Positions 7,465-15,278 of a stretch of DNA of 64,000 bases are shown in pieces. The position numbers and the translations under genes are program-made. The stretch comes from RHKX01 sp963823565 (GTDB lineage: Bacteria; Actinomycetota; Thermoleophilia; Solirubrobacterales; 70-9). How positions within the stretch are numbered: the first letter of the stretch is position 1; each line of letters opens with the position of its first letter. The stretch covers positions 558,001-622,000 of the forward strand of contig CAWGLR010000001.1 in the NCBI GenBank assembly GCA_963823565.1. Reading direction: 5' to 3'. A model generated the notes under the pieces. That model was not told where the DNA came from. It saw only the letters and a program-made list of their open reading frames with translations, and searched no databases.

Positions 7465-8076
7465 ATGCCGCGCAGATCGCGAGAGGAGACGGCCGAGACG
7501 CGCTCGACGATCGTCGAGCAGGCGGTCGACGTCGCCTCGCTGAACGGCCTGGAGGGGCTGACGATCGGGACGCTCGCCGACCAGGTGGGGATGTCGAAGA
7601 GCGGGCTTATCCGCCACTTCGGCTCCAAGGAGGGGCTCCAGCTCGCGGCGCTGGAGGCGGCGATCGAGCGCTTCGCCGCCGAGGTCTGGGAGCCGGTGGC
7701 CGGCCAGCCCCCCGGCCTGGCCCGGCTGCGGGCGACGTGCGCGTCGTGGATCTCCTACCTCGAGCGCGGCGTCTTCCCCGGCGGCTGCTTCCTCAGCTCG
7801 GCCTCGCTGGAGTTCGACGACCGGCCCGGGCCGGTCCGCGACGAGGTCGCGGCGGCGATGGCCGGCTGGCTCGCCGTGCTGGCGCGCGACGCCGAGATCG
7901 CCCGCGTCGCCGGCGAGCTCCCGGCCGACACCGACCCGGAGCAGGTCGCCTTCGAGCTGAACGCGATCTTCATGGGCGCGAACTGGGCCTCGCGGCTGCT
8001 TCGCGACGAGCGCGCCTTCGAGCGAGCCGAGCGGGCGTTCGCGCGGATCCTCTCCCCCTCCGACCCGAGCGGATAG
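7465..8076 (+). CDS. TetR/AcrR-family transcriptional regulator
   Basis: A 203-residue regulator. The N-terminal helix-turn-helix is clear: TRSTIVEQAVDVASLNGLEG, then TIGTLADQVGMSKSGLIRHFGSKEGL with the family-typical recognition helix and HFGSKE ending. The C-terminal ligand domain contains FPGGCFLSSASLEFDDRPGPV, a feature of TetR proteins of the YxaF/LmrA-like or TetR_C type. ATG 7465 gives the standard length and no upstream HTH extension. An SDR follows 13 bases after the stop, and a metallo-hydrolase and acyl-CoA synthetase are divergent. The ligand is probably an acyl or aromatic metabolite, by context only. Confidence 0.9.
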   Translation: MPRRSREETAETRSTIVEQAVDVASLNGLEGLTIGTLADQVGMSKSGLIRHFGSKEGLQLAALEAAIERFAAEVWEPVAGQPPGLARLRATCASWISYLERGVFPGGCFLSSASLEFDDRPGPVRDEVAAAMAGWLAVLARDAEIARVAGELPADTDPEQVAFELNAIFMGANWASRLLRDERAFERAERAFARILSPSDPSG

Positions 8077-8089
8077 ATTCGTCGGCGCT

Positions 8090-8953
8090 GTGAGCGCCAC
8101 GTTCAACCTCGGCGGCAAGGTCGCGATCGTCACCGGCGCGGCCCGGGGGATCGGCCTCGCCACCGCGCAGGAGCTGTCGCGGCGCGGCGCCTCGGTCGTG
8201 ATCGTCGACCTCGCCCAGGATGCGGCCGACGCGGCGGCGCAGTCGCTGCCGGGATCGGGCTACGGCGTCGCCGCCGACGTCACCGACGCGGGCGCGATGC
8301 GCGCGGTCGTCGCCGAGGCGGTCGACCGCTTCGGCGGCGTCGACGTCGTCGTCGCCAACGCCGGGATCGCGCCGCGCGGCGCGACGGTGCGGGCGATGAC
8401 CGGCGAGGCCTTCGACCGGGTCCTCGACGTCAACCTCAACGGCGTCCACCGCACCGTGATCGCGGCGCTGCCGGAGATCGTCCGCCGTGGCGGGCACGTG
8501 GTCGTCACCTCATCGGTCTACGCGTTCGTCAACGGTCTCGGCGTCGCCCCCTACGCGATGTCGAAGGCCGCCGTCGAGGCGTTCGGGCGGACCCTGCGAG
8601 TCGAGCTCGCCCAACATGGCGCGAGCGCCAGCGTCGCCTACTTCGGCTTCATCGACACCGAGATGGTCCGCCGCGGCATCGACGACGACCCCAGCGCCGA
8701 CGCCTTCAAGGACACCCTGCCGGCGCCGCTGCGTAAGCGGCTGCCGCCGAAGGAGGCCGGCAAGGCGATCGTCGACGGGATCGAGCGCCGCAAGGCGCGG
8801 ATCATCCGCCCGCGACGCTGGACGGCCTTCTCGCTGCTCCGCGGCTTCATCAACCCCCCACTCGACGAGGCGATGACCAGGGCCGGCGACGTCCAGGAGA
8901 TCGCCCGCGAGCTCGACGGCCGCGCCGACGAGGAGCAGCCGACCACGGCCTGA
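8090..8953 (+). CDS. short-chain dehydrogenase/reductase
   Basis: A 287-residue classical SDR. Cofactor loop TGAARGIG is at residues 15-22, the NAG motif is in VVANAGIAPRG, and the catalytic Ser and Tyr-x3-Lys are in VTSSVYAFVNGLGVAPYAMSKAA. The C-terminal third is longer than the minimal 250-residue core and ends in a hydrophilic tail. GTG 8090 starts 13 bases after the TetR stop, so the two genes are probably co-transcribed. The substrate, likely a hydroxy/oxo lipid or alcohol, is inferred only from the adjacent acyl-CoA synthetase. Confidence 0.88.
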   Translation: MSATFNLGGKVAIVTGAARGIGLATAQELSRRGASVVIVDLAQDAADAAAQSLPGSGYGVAADVTDAGAMRAVVAEAVDRFGGVDVVVANAGIAPRGATVRAMTGEAFDRVLDVNLNGVHRTVIAALPEIVRRGGHVVVTSSVYAFVNGLGVAPYAMSKAAVEAFGRTLRVELAQHGASASVAYFGFIDTEMVRRGIDDDPSADAFKDTLPAPLRKRLPPKEAGKAIVDGIERRKARIIRPRRWTAFSLLRGFINPPLDEAMTRAGDVQEIARELDGRADEEQPTTA

Positions 8954-8968
8954 GCGGCCGGCCGGGCC

Positions 8969-9286
8969 TCAGTCGCTGGGGCCCGGGCCGTCCTGGCCCT
9001 GGCCGTCGTAGGGCCCGTACCCGGCGCCGGGACCCATCCCGTAGCCGCCGTGGGGCATCTCGCCGGGATCCATCCCGTACCCGCCGTGGGGCATCTCGCC
9101 GGGGCCGTACCCGTAGCCGGGAGCCATCATCCCCGGGCCGATCGCCGGATGCTCCCATCCGTCCTCGTCGTCAGCGGCGAGGACGATCAGCGCGACGATC
9201 AGGCCGGCGATCACCGCGAACGTGGCGACCGCGACGCCGAGCGCCCAGCGACGCTCGATCGTGATCGTCGCTCGTCCGTCACCCAT
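8969..9286 (-). CDS. single-span membrane protein with Met/His/Gly-rich repeat tail
   Basis: A 105-residue protein. After a short basic N-terminus (ITIERRW) comes one strong transmembrane helix (about residues 17-36, VAVATFAVIAGLIVALIVLA), then an acidic DDEDGWEHP and a Gly/Tyr/Met/His-rich tail with two exact GEMPHGGYGM copies in a 12-residue repeat. A GGAAGGAG just upstream selects ATG 9286. It is the last of three co-directional genes after the 2TM and flavodoxin genes. Met and His in the tail could bind copper or another metal; that is inference. I do not recognise a named family. Confidence 0.7.
   Translation of the reverse strand: MGDGRATITIERRWALGVAVATFAVIAGLIVALIVLAADDEDGWEHPAIGPGMMAPGYGYGPGEMPHGGYGMDPGEMPHGGYGMGPGAGYGPYDGQGQDGPGPSD
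9035..9106. repeat. 36-bp tandem direct repeat, two copies, in coding sequence
   Basis: Two near-identical 36-base units (9035-9070 and 9071-9106) encode the 12-residue repeat containing GEMPHGGYGM in the membrane protein at 8969-9286. The copies differ at very few positions, consistent with a recent duplication. Copy number could vary between strains. Confidence 0.75.
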
Positions 9287-9306
9287 CGCTGCTCCTTCCG
9301 GTTGCG

Positions 9307-9843
9307 TCAGGACGCCGCGGCAGCCCCCTCGACCTCGGCGAGGCGCGCCAGGCCCTCCCCCCACTTGCGGGCGCGGTCGACCTCGCCGGGGGCGAGCGGG
9401 CCCTCGGAGTCCTCGACGAAGAAGCTGTTGGAGTCGGCGACGATCTTGTAGCCGCGGCGGCGCAGTCGCTTTGCGATGCCCCGGGCGGCGGAGCCGGTCA
9501 GGGTCGGCGAGCGGTCGATCCGCGTGTCGAAGGCGGCCGCGCTGCGCCCGCCGCCGTCGGCGCCGGCGAGCCACGTCCGCAGCGTCGGCTCCGAGCGCGC
9601 GCTCTCGTCGAGCCCGTGGTCGTCCTCCTCGGCGGCCTGGATCGCGCCCTTGCGGCTCATCGCGCTCGCCATGCCGTGCATGTGGGTGGGGCCGCCGACG
9701 ACAAGCAGCGACGCCGCGGCCACCGCCGCGGCTTCGGCGCGATGGACGGGGACGGCCTCGGCGCCGAGCCCGGCGGCGATCGCCTCGGCGACATCACGGG
9801 TGTTGCCGTACATCGACTCGTAGACGACGAGCGCCGCGCTCAC
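9307..9843 (-). CDS. flavodoxin-family protein
   Basis: A 178-residue protein with the flavodoxin FMN phosphate loop at its start (ALVVYESMYGNTRDVAEAI), as in FldA/MioC-type domains, and the GGPTHMHGMAS flavin-binding segment near residues 54-64. GTG 9843 overlaps the upstream 2TM gene by four bases (GTGA), indicating translational coupling, and the Met/His-rich membrane protein follows 20 bases later. It would carry electrons in the cytoplasm with bound FMN; partners are unknown. The region after residue 80 is charged and resembles the actinobacterial flavodoxin/nitric oxide synthase-domain proteins. Confidence 0.85.
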   Translation of the reverse strand: MSAALVVYESMYGNTRDVAEAIAAGLGAEAVPVHRAEAAAVAAASLLVVGGPTHMHGMASAMSRKGAIQAAEEDDHGLDESARSEPTLRTWLAGADGGGRSAAAFDTRIDRSPTLTGSAARGIAKRLRRRGYKIVADSNSFFVEDSEGPLAPGEVDRARKWGEGLARLAEVEGAAAAS

Positions 9844-10121
9844 GGGCCCATCCTCTGCTGCTCGCGCCGGATCTCCTCCTCGGTGATCGGCTTGCGGCCG
9901 TAGACGTCCCAGGCGTTGGCGGCGACGCCGATGCCCCAGCCGAGGATCGGGAAGACCGGCCAGAAGAAGTCGCCCCCGGTGACCGCCCAGATGACGACCA
10001 GCATCGCGTTCACGAGCACGTACATGAGCACGTGCGTGCGGAAGTCCCGCTTCTTCTTCAGGCTCTCGATCGCCTGCTGCCGGAGGTCGGTGGCCGGATC
10101 GGTGGTGCTGCTGCTCTCCAT
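9840..10121 (-). CDS. 2TM-domain membrane protein
   Basis: A 93-residue protein matching the small 2TM-domain family. A hydrophilic N-terminus (SLKKKRDFRTHVLMYVLVNA) leads into two closely spaced hydrophobic helices (about residues 33-50 and 56-73) separated by TGGDFFWPVFP, followed by DVYGRKPITEEEIRRE. ATG 10121 begins at MESSSTTDPATD; a longer frame upstream lacks protein-like sequence. It is the first gene of a three-gene minus-strand operon with the flavodoxin. Function is unknown; similar domains occur as single proteins and fused to HTH or kinase modules. Confidence 0.75.
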   Translation of the reverse strand: MESSSTTDPATDLRQQAIESLKKKRDFRTHVLMYVLVNAMLVVIWAVTGGDFFWPVFPILGWGIGVAANAWDVYGRKPITEEEIRREQQRMGP

Positions 10122-10446
10122 GCCCCCGAAAGCTACGATCGCGCCCGGCCGGGTTCCTCCGTGGTCGCCACGGGAGCGGGCGGCGGCGAAAAGAGGGATG
10201 CGAGCGCAATCTCCGAACTGGCGGGAGATGGGCCGGGGGCCGGGCATCGCCGAGGTAGACGAGATCGTCCGAGGGCCGAGGACATAGCGGTAGGCCGCCA
10301 CCTTCTCTCGCTCGCGCCCCCAGGTATTGCTGCGACCATCCGATCCGGTTCTTATCGTCCTCGTGAGTTGACGCACGAAGTGCTGGCCGAGATCTACTCG
10401 GCTTTGCTTGGACGACTGCGCAGCGAGGCGTTGGAGGTCAACCACC
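10122..10446. other. 325-base intergenic region
   Basis: It separates the minus-strand 2TM operon from a small plus-strand gene and should hold both promoters. A 24-codon frame from GTG 10380 to TAG 10452-10454 (LAEIYSALLGRLRSEALEVNHHG) reads like protein and overlaps the next gene's ATG, but it is too short to call. No palindrome or riboswitch-like structure stood out. Confidence 0.4.
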
Positions 10447-10650
10447 ATGGCTAGACGACGAGATCTGGGAGATGCTGACGCGCGTGATGGCGTGGACCCC
10501 GTGAAGCGTCGGCCCGCGGGCTACTCGCTAGGCGACGAGAGAAGAATGCGCGATGTGCTCGACGCGGAGGCGGAGCTACTGCAAAGCGAGGGCATTGACC
10601 CCTCCTGGCCGGGATTCAGGGACGACCCAAGCCGGCAGCGTCCCGACTAG
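10447..10650 (+). CDS. small hypothetical protein
   Basis: A 67-residue, strongly charged protein starting MARRRDLGDADARDGVDPV and ending LLQSEGIDPSWPGFRDDPS. GGAGG at 10433-10437 lies nine bases ahead of ATG 10447, which supports this start. No domain or membrane segment is visible; the middle (DERRMRDVLDAEAELL) should be helical. The gene ends just before the remains of a convergent TfoX gene. I do not recognise the family and assign no function. Confidence 0.5.
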   Translation: MARRRDLGDADARDGVDPVKRRPAGYSLGDERRMRDVLDAEAELLQSEGIDPSWPGFRDDPSRQRPD

Positions 10651-10654
10651 GCAG

Positions 10655-10823
10655 CTACTTCTTCGGCAGCGACTTCGCGTAGCCGACGCCGCGCTCGACC
10701 CACTCGCGAAGGGTTGCCGCCGAGCAGGAAGGCGAGCCCGCCGAACATCCGCTTCTCCTCGAGATCGGGCTCGTAGGCGAGGAGCTCGCGCACGCGGACG
10801 GCGAGTTCTTCGTCGTAGGCCAC
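10655..10823 (-). pseudogene. TfoX/Sxy N-terminal domain protein with internal deletion
   Basis: From GTG 10823 the reading frame gives VAYDEELAVRVRELLAY, then EKRMFGGLAFLLGGN, the conserved start of TfoX N-terminal domain proteins. In a different frame the last bases encode REWVERGVGYAKSLPKK with stop 10655-10657, the conserved C-terminus of the same family. The two ends are joined directly after GGNP, and the middle, roughly half of the usual 100-110 residues, is missing with a change of frame. The gene is therefore broken by an internal deletion. Intact relatives are small cytoplasmic proteins of uncertain role. Confidence 0.8.
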
Positions 10824-10855
10824 GGGCCGATCATGCCGCAGCCGCGGCGGGGCGT

Positions 10856-12118
10856 CTAGCTCAGGCGGTCGGGCATCACGCGCGCAAGCAGCAGGCGAGC
10901 GACCTCGAGTACGAGCTCGCGCTCGTAGCTCATGCAGAACTCGAACTGCCGGTCGAGATCGGGGCCGCCGCTGCCGACCTCGTGGGCGGTGAACGCGCCG
11001 GCGAAGTGCGGGCCGATGACGACCACGTCCCACTCCGCCGCGAGCGGGTCGCCGGGCTCGATCCGGCCGCCGCGGACGCGCGTGGCCGGATGAGACGACA
11101 TGCCGATGCCGAGCGCGCCGACGAGCGCCGAGCGGCCGGCGAGGAACTCGTAGCGGCCGCGCGTGCGGGGCGTGAAGAAGCGGGCCTCCTGGAAGGTGGC
11201 GAGGACGACGGCCTCCTCACTGAGCGTCTCCGCCTCCGCCTCGAGGTGGCGGGAGAGCGAGAGCAGCACCCGCTTGTCGGCGCGGCGCGGCGGCAGCTCG
11301 TCGCTGAGGATCTTGAAGGGCGTCGCGGCGCGAGGAGCGGAGGCCGCCGGACGCAGCCGGATCGGCTCGGCGCAGTCGGGGCCGTGCTCGGTGAGCTCTC
11401 CGGGGCGGCCGAAGTACCAGCCCTGCCCGAGCGTCGCCCCGAACGAGCGCGCCCTGGTCAGGTGCTCGTCGGTCTCGATGCCCTCGGCGAGGATGACCGC
11501 CTGGGAGCGCTCGGCCTCGGCGGCGACGGAGTTGACGACGTGGGCGGTCGTCCGCGAGGTCCGGCGCTCGTGAATCAGCGCCATGTCGAGCTTCATCACG
11601 TCCGGGGCGACGAAGGGCAGCAACGCGAGGGAGCGGTGGTCGGCGCCGACGTCGTCGAGGGCGATGCCGAAGCCGTTGGAGCGCAGCCACTCGACGGCCC
11701 GGAGCACTGCCGCCGGACGCGCGCCGAGCTCGCGCTCGGTGAACTCGACGATCACCCGCAGCCCGGAGCGCCGGATCTCCTCGTCGCGGGCCAAGAGCGG
11801 CCCGCCGGCATCCAGCGTCGACGGCTCGACGTTGACGAAGAGCGACGCGCGCGGCGGGAAGTCGGAGTCGAGCGCGCCGCGGATCGCCGCGCCGCGGGCG
11901 GCGCGGTCGAGCGCGCTGTCGAGCCCGTGGACCTTCGCCTCGTGGAACAGCCGCGCCGGCGTCTCCAGCATCGAGCCGGCGGGACCCCGGACGAGCGCCT
12001 CGTAGGCGACGGTCTCGTCGTCGTCGAGGTTGACGATCGGCTGGTAGACGGCGCGGATCCCGTCGTCGCGGAGCAGGTCGCGAAGCGAAAGCGGCGGCGC
12101 TTGCAGTGTCCCTTCCAC
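10856..12118 (-). CDS. EAL-domain protein with C-terminal DICT sensory domain
   Basis: A 420-residue protein. The N-terminal 250 residues are an EAL fold: YQPIVNL, YEALVRG (EAL motif), VIVEFTERE, ALDDVGADHRSLALL, MKLDMALI, LAEGIET and LGQGWYFGRP in order. EAL proteins hydrolyse c-di-GMP to pGpG; most metal-binding acidic positions are present, including the DD pair in ALDDVG, so activity is plausible. The C-terminal 150 residues (RVLLSLSRHLEAEAETL through VVVIGPHFAGAFTAHEVG) match the DICT domain, found beside c-di-GMP modules. No transmembrane segment is seen, so this is a cytoplasmic sensor. It is monocistronic, with TfoX remains downstream. Confidence 0.85.
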   Translation of the reverse strand: MEGTLQAPPLSLRDLLRDDGIRAVYQPIVNLDDDETVAYEALVRGPAGSMLETPARLFHEAKVHGLDSALDRAARGAAIRGALDSDFPPRASLFVNVEPSTLDAGGPLLARDEEIRRSGLRVIVEFTERELGARPAAVLRAVEWLRSNGFGIALDDVGADHRSLALLPFVAPDVMKLDMALIHERRTSRTTAHVVNSVAAEAERSQAVILAEGIETDEHLTRARSFGATLGQGWYFGRPGELTEHGPDCAEPIRLRPAASAPRAATPFKILSDELPPRRADKRVLLSLSRHLEAEAETLSEEAVVLATFQEARFFTPRTRGRYEFLAGRSALVGALGIGMSSHPATRVRGGRIEPGDPLAAEWDVVVIGPHFAGAFTAHEVGSGGPDLDRQFEFCMSYERELVLEVARLLLARVMPDRLS

Positions 12119-12191
12119 CGGAGCCTCATCGACGCCTGAGCGGGCTCGCTTTAGCTCCGCGGACGCCGTGGGCGGAAGCGCGCGGAAGAGG

Positions 12192-12230
12192 TGAGAGGAC
12201 GGAGGGCTTCCATGCCCTCCGCCCTTCTCA
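12192..12230 (-). terminator. hairpin terminator after the 12236-12841 gene
   Basis: CGGAGGGC (12200-12207) pairs perfectly with GCCCTCCG (12214-12221) around a six-base loop. An outer pairing of TGAGA (12192-12196) with TCTCA (12226-12230) extends the stem. It begins six bases past the stop of the minus-strand gene. A clear U-run is lacking, but the GC-rich stem and position support termination. Confidence 0.6.
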
Positions 12231-12235
12231 TGTAG

Positions 12236-12841
12236 CTACAGCTTCAGCGTCCAGCCCTTGCCGCGCCTGATGCGCTTGGACTTGCCGACGGTCGGGGAGC
12301 CCTCGCGCGTGTAGACCGTCACCCGTGCCTCGACGCGCTCGACCCGGGCGCCGTGGACGTTGCGGATCACGACCCGGCGGCGCTTGCGATCGAGGCGTGC
12401 CGAGACCGCGGCGCCGGGGTCGATCCCGTCGGGCTTGATCGCGATCTCGAAGTCGCGGCCGCCGCGGAGGTTGGAGGCGGTGAGCATGATCACCGGCGCC
12501 TCGACGCCGCGGGCGTCGTTGACGAACGCGACGCGACGGGCCCGGCGGGCGACGTGCAACTCGTCGTGCTCGCCCTTGCGGATGCCGATCCGGTCGGCGC
12601 CGACCGAGAAGCCGCGGCCGATCAGCCGCACGTCCTCGCGGACGTTGCCCTTCCTCGCCGTGTCGCCGAGCTCGACCTTGTAGGAGCTCCGCGAGGGCAG
12701 CTCGATAGTCGGCGGCGCCGACGTGCGCCACGGGCGCGGGCCGGCGGTCGTCGGCTGGAACATCCGCACTCCGGGGATGTGGTTGAACATCCCGTGCTCG
12801 TCGAAGCCGGCGCGGTTGCCCCGCTTGTCGACGACGATCAT
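12236..12841 (-). CDS. hypothetical protein, start uncertain (possibly a 5'-truncated gene)
   Basis: At least 201 residues with protein-like composition, for example VVDKRGNRAGFDEHGMFNHIP, then RGFSVGADRIGIRKGEHDELHV and IAIKPDGIDPGAAVSARLDRK. Strand-like alternation suggests an extracellular beta-rich domain, and the tail is very basic. The same frame stays open upstream of ATG 12841 for over 35 codons (PAENRGDVQADPRNNRHGS) without an ATG, GTG or TTG and without a signal peptide. Either a start lies in a region I cannot identify or the 5' end has been lost. A strong hairpin follows the stop. No family is recognised. Confidence 0.45.
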   Translation of the reverse strand: MIVVDKRGNRAGFDEHGMFNHIPGVRMFQPTTAGPRPWRTSAPPTIELPSRSSYKVELGDTARKGNVREDVRLIGRGFSVGADRIGIRKGEHDELHVARRARRVAFVNDARGVEAPVIMLTASNLRGGRDFEIAIKPDGIDPGAAVSARLDRKRRRVVIRNVHGARVERVEARVTVYTREGSPTVGKSKRIRRGKGWTLKL

Positions 12842-12977
12842 CGAGCCGTGGCGGTTGTTGCGCGGGTCGGCCTGGACATCGCCTCGGTTTTCGGCAGGCG
12901 AGCCCCACCGCCTTGAGGATGCTGGACGAATTGCGGCCGCGACTCCGCCGAACGGCGGCAGGCTCCGGCCGCCGTCG

Positions 12978-13310
12978 CTACGAAGCGGCCTGCGAGGGGT
13001 GGCCGTCTCCCGGCCAAGGCGCCAGCACGAGCAGCAGCCGCAGGTCGCTGGTCGCCTCGACCTCGTGCCGCTCCTGCGGATCGAACTCGAAGAGGTGGCC
13101 CGGGCCGGCGTCGGCCGTCTCGCCTCCCGCCGTCGTCACCTTCGCCTCGCCGGAGACGATCGAGACCAGCGCGCGCTCGTGGACCTCATGCTCCTGGAGC
13201 TGCTCGCCCGCGGGCAGCTGGACGACGATCGCTCGCGCCTCGTCGGTGCTGGTGATCACCTCGGGCTTGTGCGGCTCGACGTCGATGCTCGTCAGGTCCC
13301 AGGACTTCAT
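12978..13310 (-). CDS. cupin-domain protein
   Basis: A 110-residue single-domain cupin. The first motif QEHEVHERALVSIVSGEAKV supplies the His-x-His and Glu metal positions, and the second half (AGPGHLFEFDPQERHEVEA) the later Gly-Pro and His. GAGGAGG ahead of ATG 13310 marks the start; an in-frame ATG 12 codons upstream lacks such a site. Small cupins act as metal-dependent enzymes or sensors. The EFDPQERHEVEATSDLRLLLVLAPW ending resembles the actinobacterial cupins annotated as quercetin-dioxygenase-like, but the substrate is not deducible. Confidence 0.83.
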   Translation of the reverse strand: MKSWDLTSIDVEPHKPEVITSTDEARAIVVQLPAGEQLQEHEVHERALVSIVSGEAKVTTAGGETADAGPGHLFEFDPQERHEVEATSDLRLLLVLAPWPGDGHPSQAAS

Positions 13311-13446
13311 GCTTCCTCCTCGCCCGGTCTCGGGCCGCTCGCTCACGTGTGTCGTGCACTCAACCTAGCTGCGCCGCGACCACAGAACCGGCCTACCCCA
13401 CGAGTACCGATGCGACGCGGGCGCCGCGGTGGCAGGATTGGCGGGC

Positions 13447-14364
13447 ATGGCGCAGGAAGCCGACCAGGCGGGGCCGCTGCTCGTCGGATACGACGGGAGC
13501 GAGCAGTCGCGCGACGCGCTGGCGCTGACGCGGCTGCTCGCGCAGACCACCGGCCGGCCGGTGCTCGCGCTCGCGGTGATCACCCTGGCGCCGCCCGAGG
13601 CGACGTGGGTCGAGTACGAGCGGATGCAGCGCGAGGAGATCGAGCGGCTCGGACGCGAGGTCAACGCCGGGCTCGCCGACCTGCCGCGCGTCGAGTACCG
13701 CCACGTTCTCGCTCCGAGTCCCGCGCACGAGATCCACGACGCCGCCGTCGCCGTCGGGGCCGGCCTGATCGTCCTCGGCTCGACCCATCGCGGACCTGTC
13801 GGGCGGGTCCTGCCCGGGTCGGTCGCCGACCGCCTGCTCAGCGCCGCCCCGTGCCCGGTCGCCGTTGCCCCCCGCGGATACCGCGACCGCCACCCCCAGA
13901 TACGCTCGGTCGCCGTCGCCTACGACGCCTCGGCCGAATCGGAGCTGGCGCTGCGGGAGGCGTGCCGGCTCGCCGCCACCGCCGGGGGCGGGCTCCGGGT
14001 CATCTCGGTCGCCAGCCCCGAGGACGCGCGGGTCGCCGTGCCCGGCGCCGCCGGCTGGGCGGGCCTGGTGACGACGCAGGAGGGCGTCGAGGAGGAGCGG
14101 CGCCGGGTCGCCGAGCGACTCGAGGCCGCGATCGCGGGCATCGACCCGGCGCTCAACGCGACCGGCGAGGTCATCGTGGATCCCCATCCCGCCGCCGTCA
14201 TCGCCGACGCCGGCGAGGACGCCGACCTGCTCGTGATGGGCTCCCGCGGCTACGGACCGCTCGGGCGGGTGCTGCTCGGCGGGGCCGCCTCGCACGTCAT
14301 CCGCACCGCCGCCTGCCCGGTCGTGGTCACCACCAGGCCGGAGGAGGAGCGCCGCGATGGCTGA
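13447..14364 (+). CDS. universal stress protein, two Usp domains
   Basis: A 305-residue tandem Usp protein. Each half has the Rossmann-like strand followed by a nucleotide motif: LGSTHRGPVGRVLPGS in the first (the second Gly of G-x2-G replaced by His) and MGSRGYGPLGRVLLGG in the second, close to the G-x2-G-x9-G-S/T pattern of ATP-binding Usp proteins. ATG 13447 is preferred over a GTG 18 bases upstream because the conserved sequence starts after it. It overlaps the next Usp gene by eight bases and heads a four-gene run ending in a P-type ATPase. Role: cytoplasmic stress or dormancy protein. Confidence 0.9.
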   Translation: MAQEADQAGPLLVGYDGSEQSRDALALTRLLAQTTGRPVLALAVITLAPPEATWVEYERMQREEIERLGREVNAGLADLPRVEYRHVLAPSPAHEIHDAAVAVGAGLIVLGSTHRGPVGRVLPGSVADRLLSAAPCPVAVAPRGYRDRHPQIRSVAVAYDASAESELALREACRLAATAGGGLRVISVASPEDARVAVPGAAGWAGLVTTQEGVEEERRRVAERLEAAIAGIDPALNATGEVIVDPHPAAVIADAGEDADLLVMGSRGYGPLGRVLLGGAASHVIRTAACPVVVTTRPEEERRDG

Positions 14365-15223
14365 CTCCGCCGCGATGCCGGACGCCGCGGGGGTTCTCTG
14401 CTTCGAGCGGATCGTCTGCGGCATCGATCACGGCGCGATCAGCCGCGAGGCGGCCCGCCAGGCGAAGGCCGTCGGCGAGGAGGACGCGCAGCTCTGGGGC
14501 GTCTCGGCCTGGGACCCCGGGATGGCGATGCACGCCGGCGTCCACGCGGCCGAGGTGGCCGACGACCTCCGTCGCGAGGCCGTCGCCGCGCTGCGCCGCG
14601 CCGAGAAGGACATCCCCGGCCTCCACCCCATCCTGATCCGGGGAGCGGTGGTCGCCGGGATGCTGGAGGCGGTCACGGAGGTCGGCGGCGACCTCGTGGC
14701 GGTCGGCGCTCACGGCAAGGCCCGCTTCACGCCGGTCATCGGCTCGATGGCGTGGTCGATGGCCCACAGCGCCCCCTGTTCGGTCCTCGTCGCCCGAGCA
14801 GACGCCCACGACGACTTCCCGCGCAAGATCCTGCACGCCGCCGACGGCTCGCCCGAGTCGCTCGACGCGGCCCGCGTCGCCGGCCGGCTCGCCGCGCGGA
14901 CCGGCGCCCAGGTGATCAGCCTCAGCGTCGGCTCCGACCTGGAGCGGGCGCAGGACCTCGCCGCCGAGAGCGTGGCGCTGCTCGAGGAGGCCGGGCGCGA
15001 GCCGATCCCCGAGGCACGCGACGGCAGCCCGCACCGGCGGATCGCCGAGGTCGCGGGATCGATCGGCGCCTCGCTGATCACGATGGGCAGCCGCGGCCGG
15101 ACCGGCGTGCGCTCGCTCGGGAGCGTCAGCGAGCACGTCGCCCGACTCGCCCCCTGCTCGGTGCTGATCGTCCGCCGGTCGGCGCACCCGGCGATCGAGC
15201 CGTCCGCATCGACTACCGACTGA
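14357..15223 (+). CDS. universal stress protein, two Usp domains
   Basis: A 288-residue tandem Usp protein starting ATG 14357 inside the end of the previous gene, which implies translational coupling. The N-terminal domain carries VGAHGKARFTPVIGS and the C-terminal domain MGSRGRTGVRSLGS, both variants of the Usp nucleotide loop with shorter spacing than canonical. The second domain begins at RKILHAADGSPESLDAA. It is the second of three adjacent double-domain Usp genes. Like its neighbours it probably binds a nucleotide and supports survival under energy or oxygen stress; that role comes from family knowledge. Confidence 0.88.
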   Translation: MADSAAMPDAAGVLCFERIVCGIDHGAISREAARQAKAVGEEDAQLWGVSAWDPGMAMHAGVHAAEVADDLRREAVAALRRAEKDIPGLHPILIRGAVVAGMLEAVTEVGGDLVAVGAHGKARFTPVIGSMAWSMAHSAPCSVLVARADAHDDFPRKILHAADGSPESLDAARVAGRLAARTGAQVISLSVGSDLERAQDLAAESVALLEEAGREPIPEARDGSPHRRIAEVAGSIGASLITMGSRGRTGVRSLGSVSEHVARLAPCSVLIVRRSAHPAIEPSASTTD

Positions 15224-15278
15224 GCTTCTGCGCCCCGCACGGAAGGCGGCGGGCCCGCCCGCCCGTACCCTCGAACGG

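Noticed and set aside
9035..9106. Tandem 36-bp repeats as a CRISPR array
   Set aside because: The units abut without spacers and encode an in-frame protein repeat.
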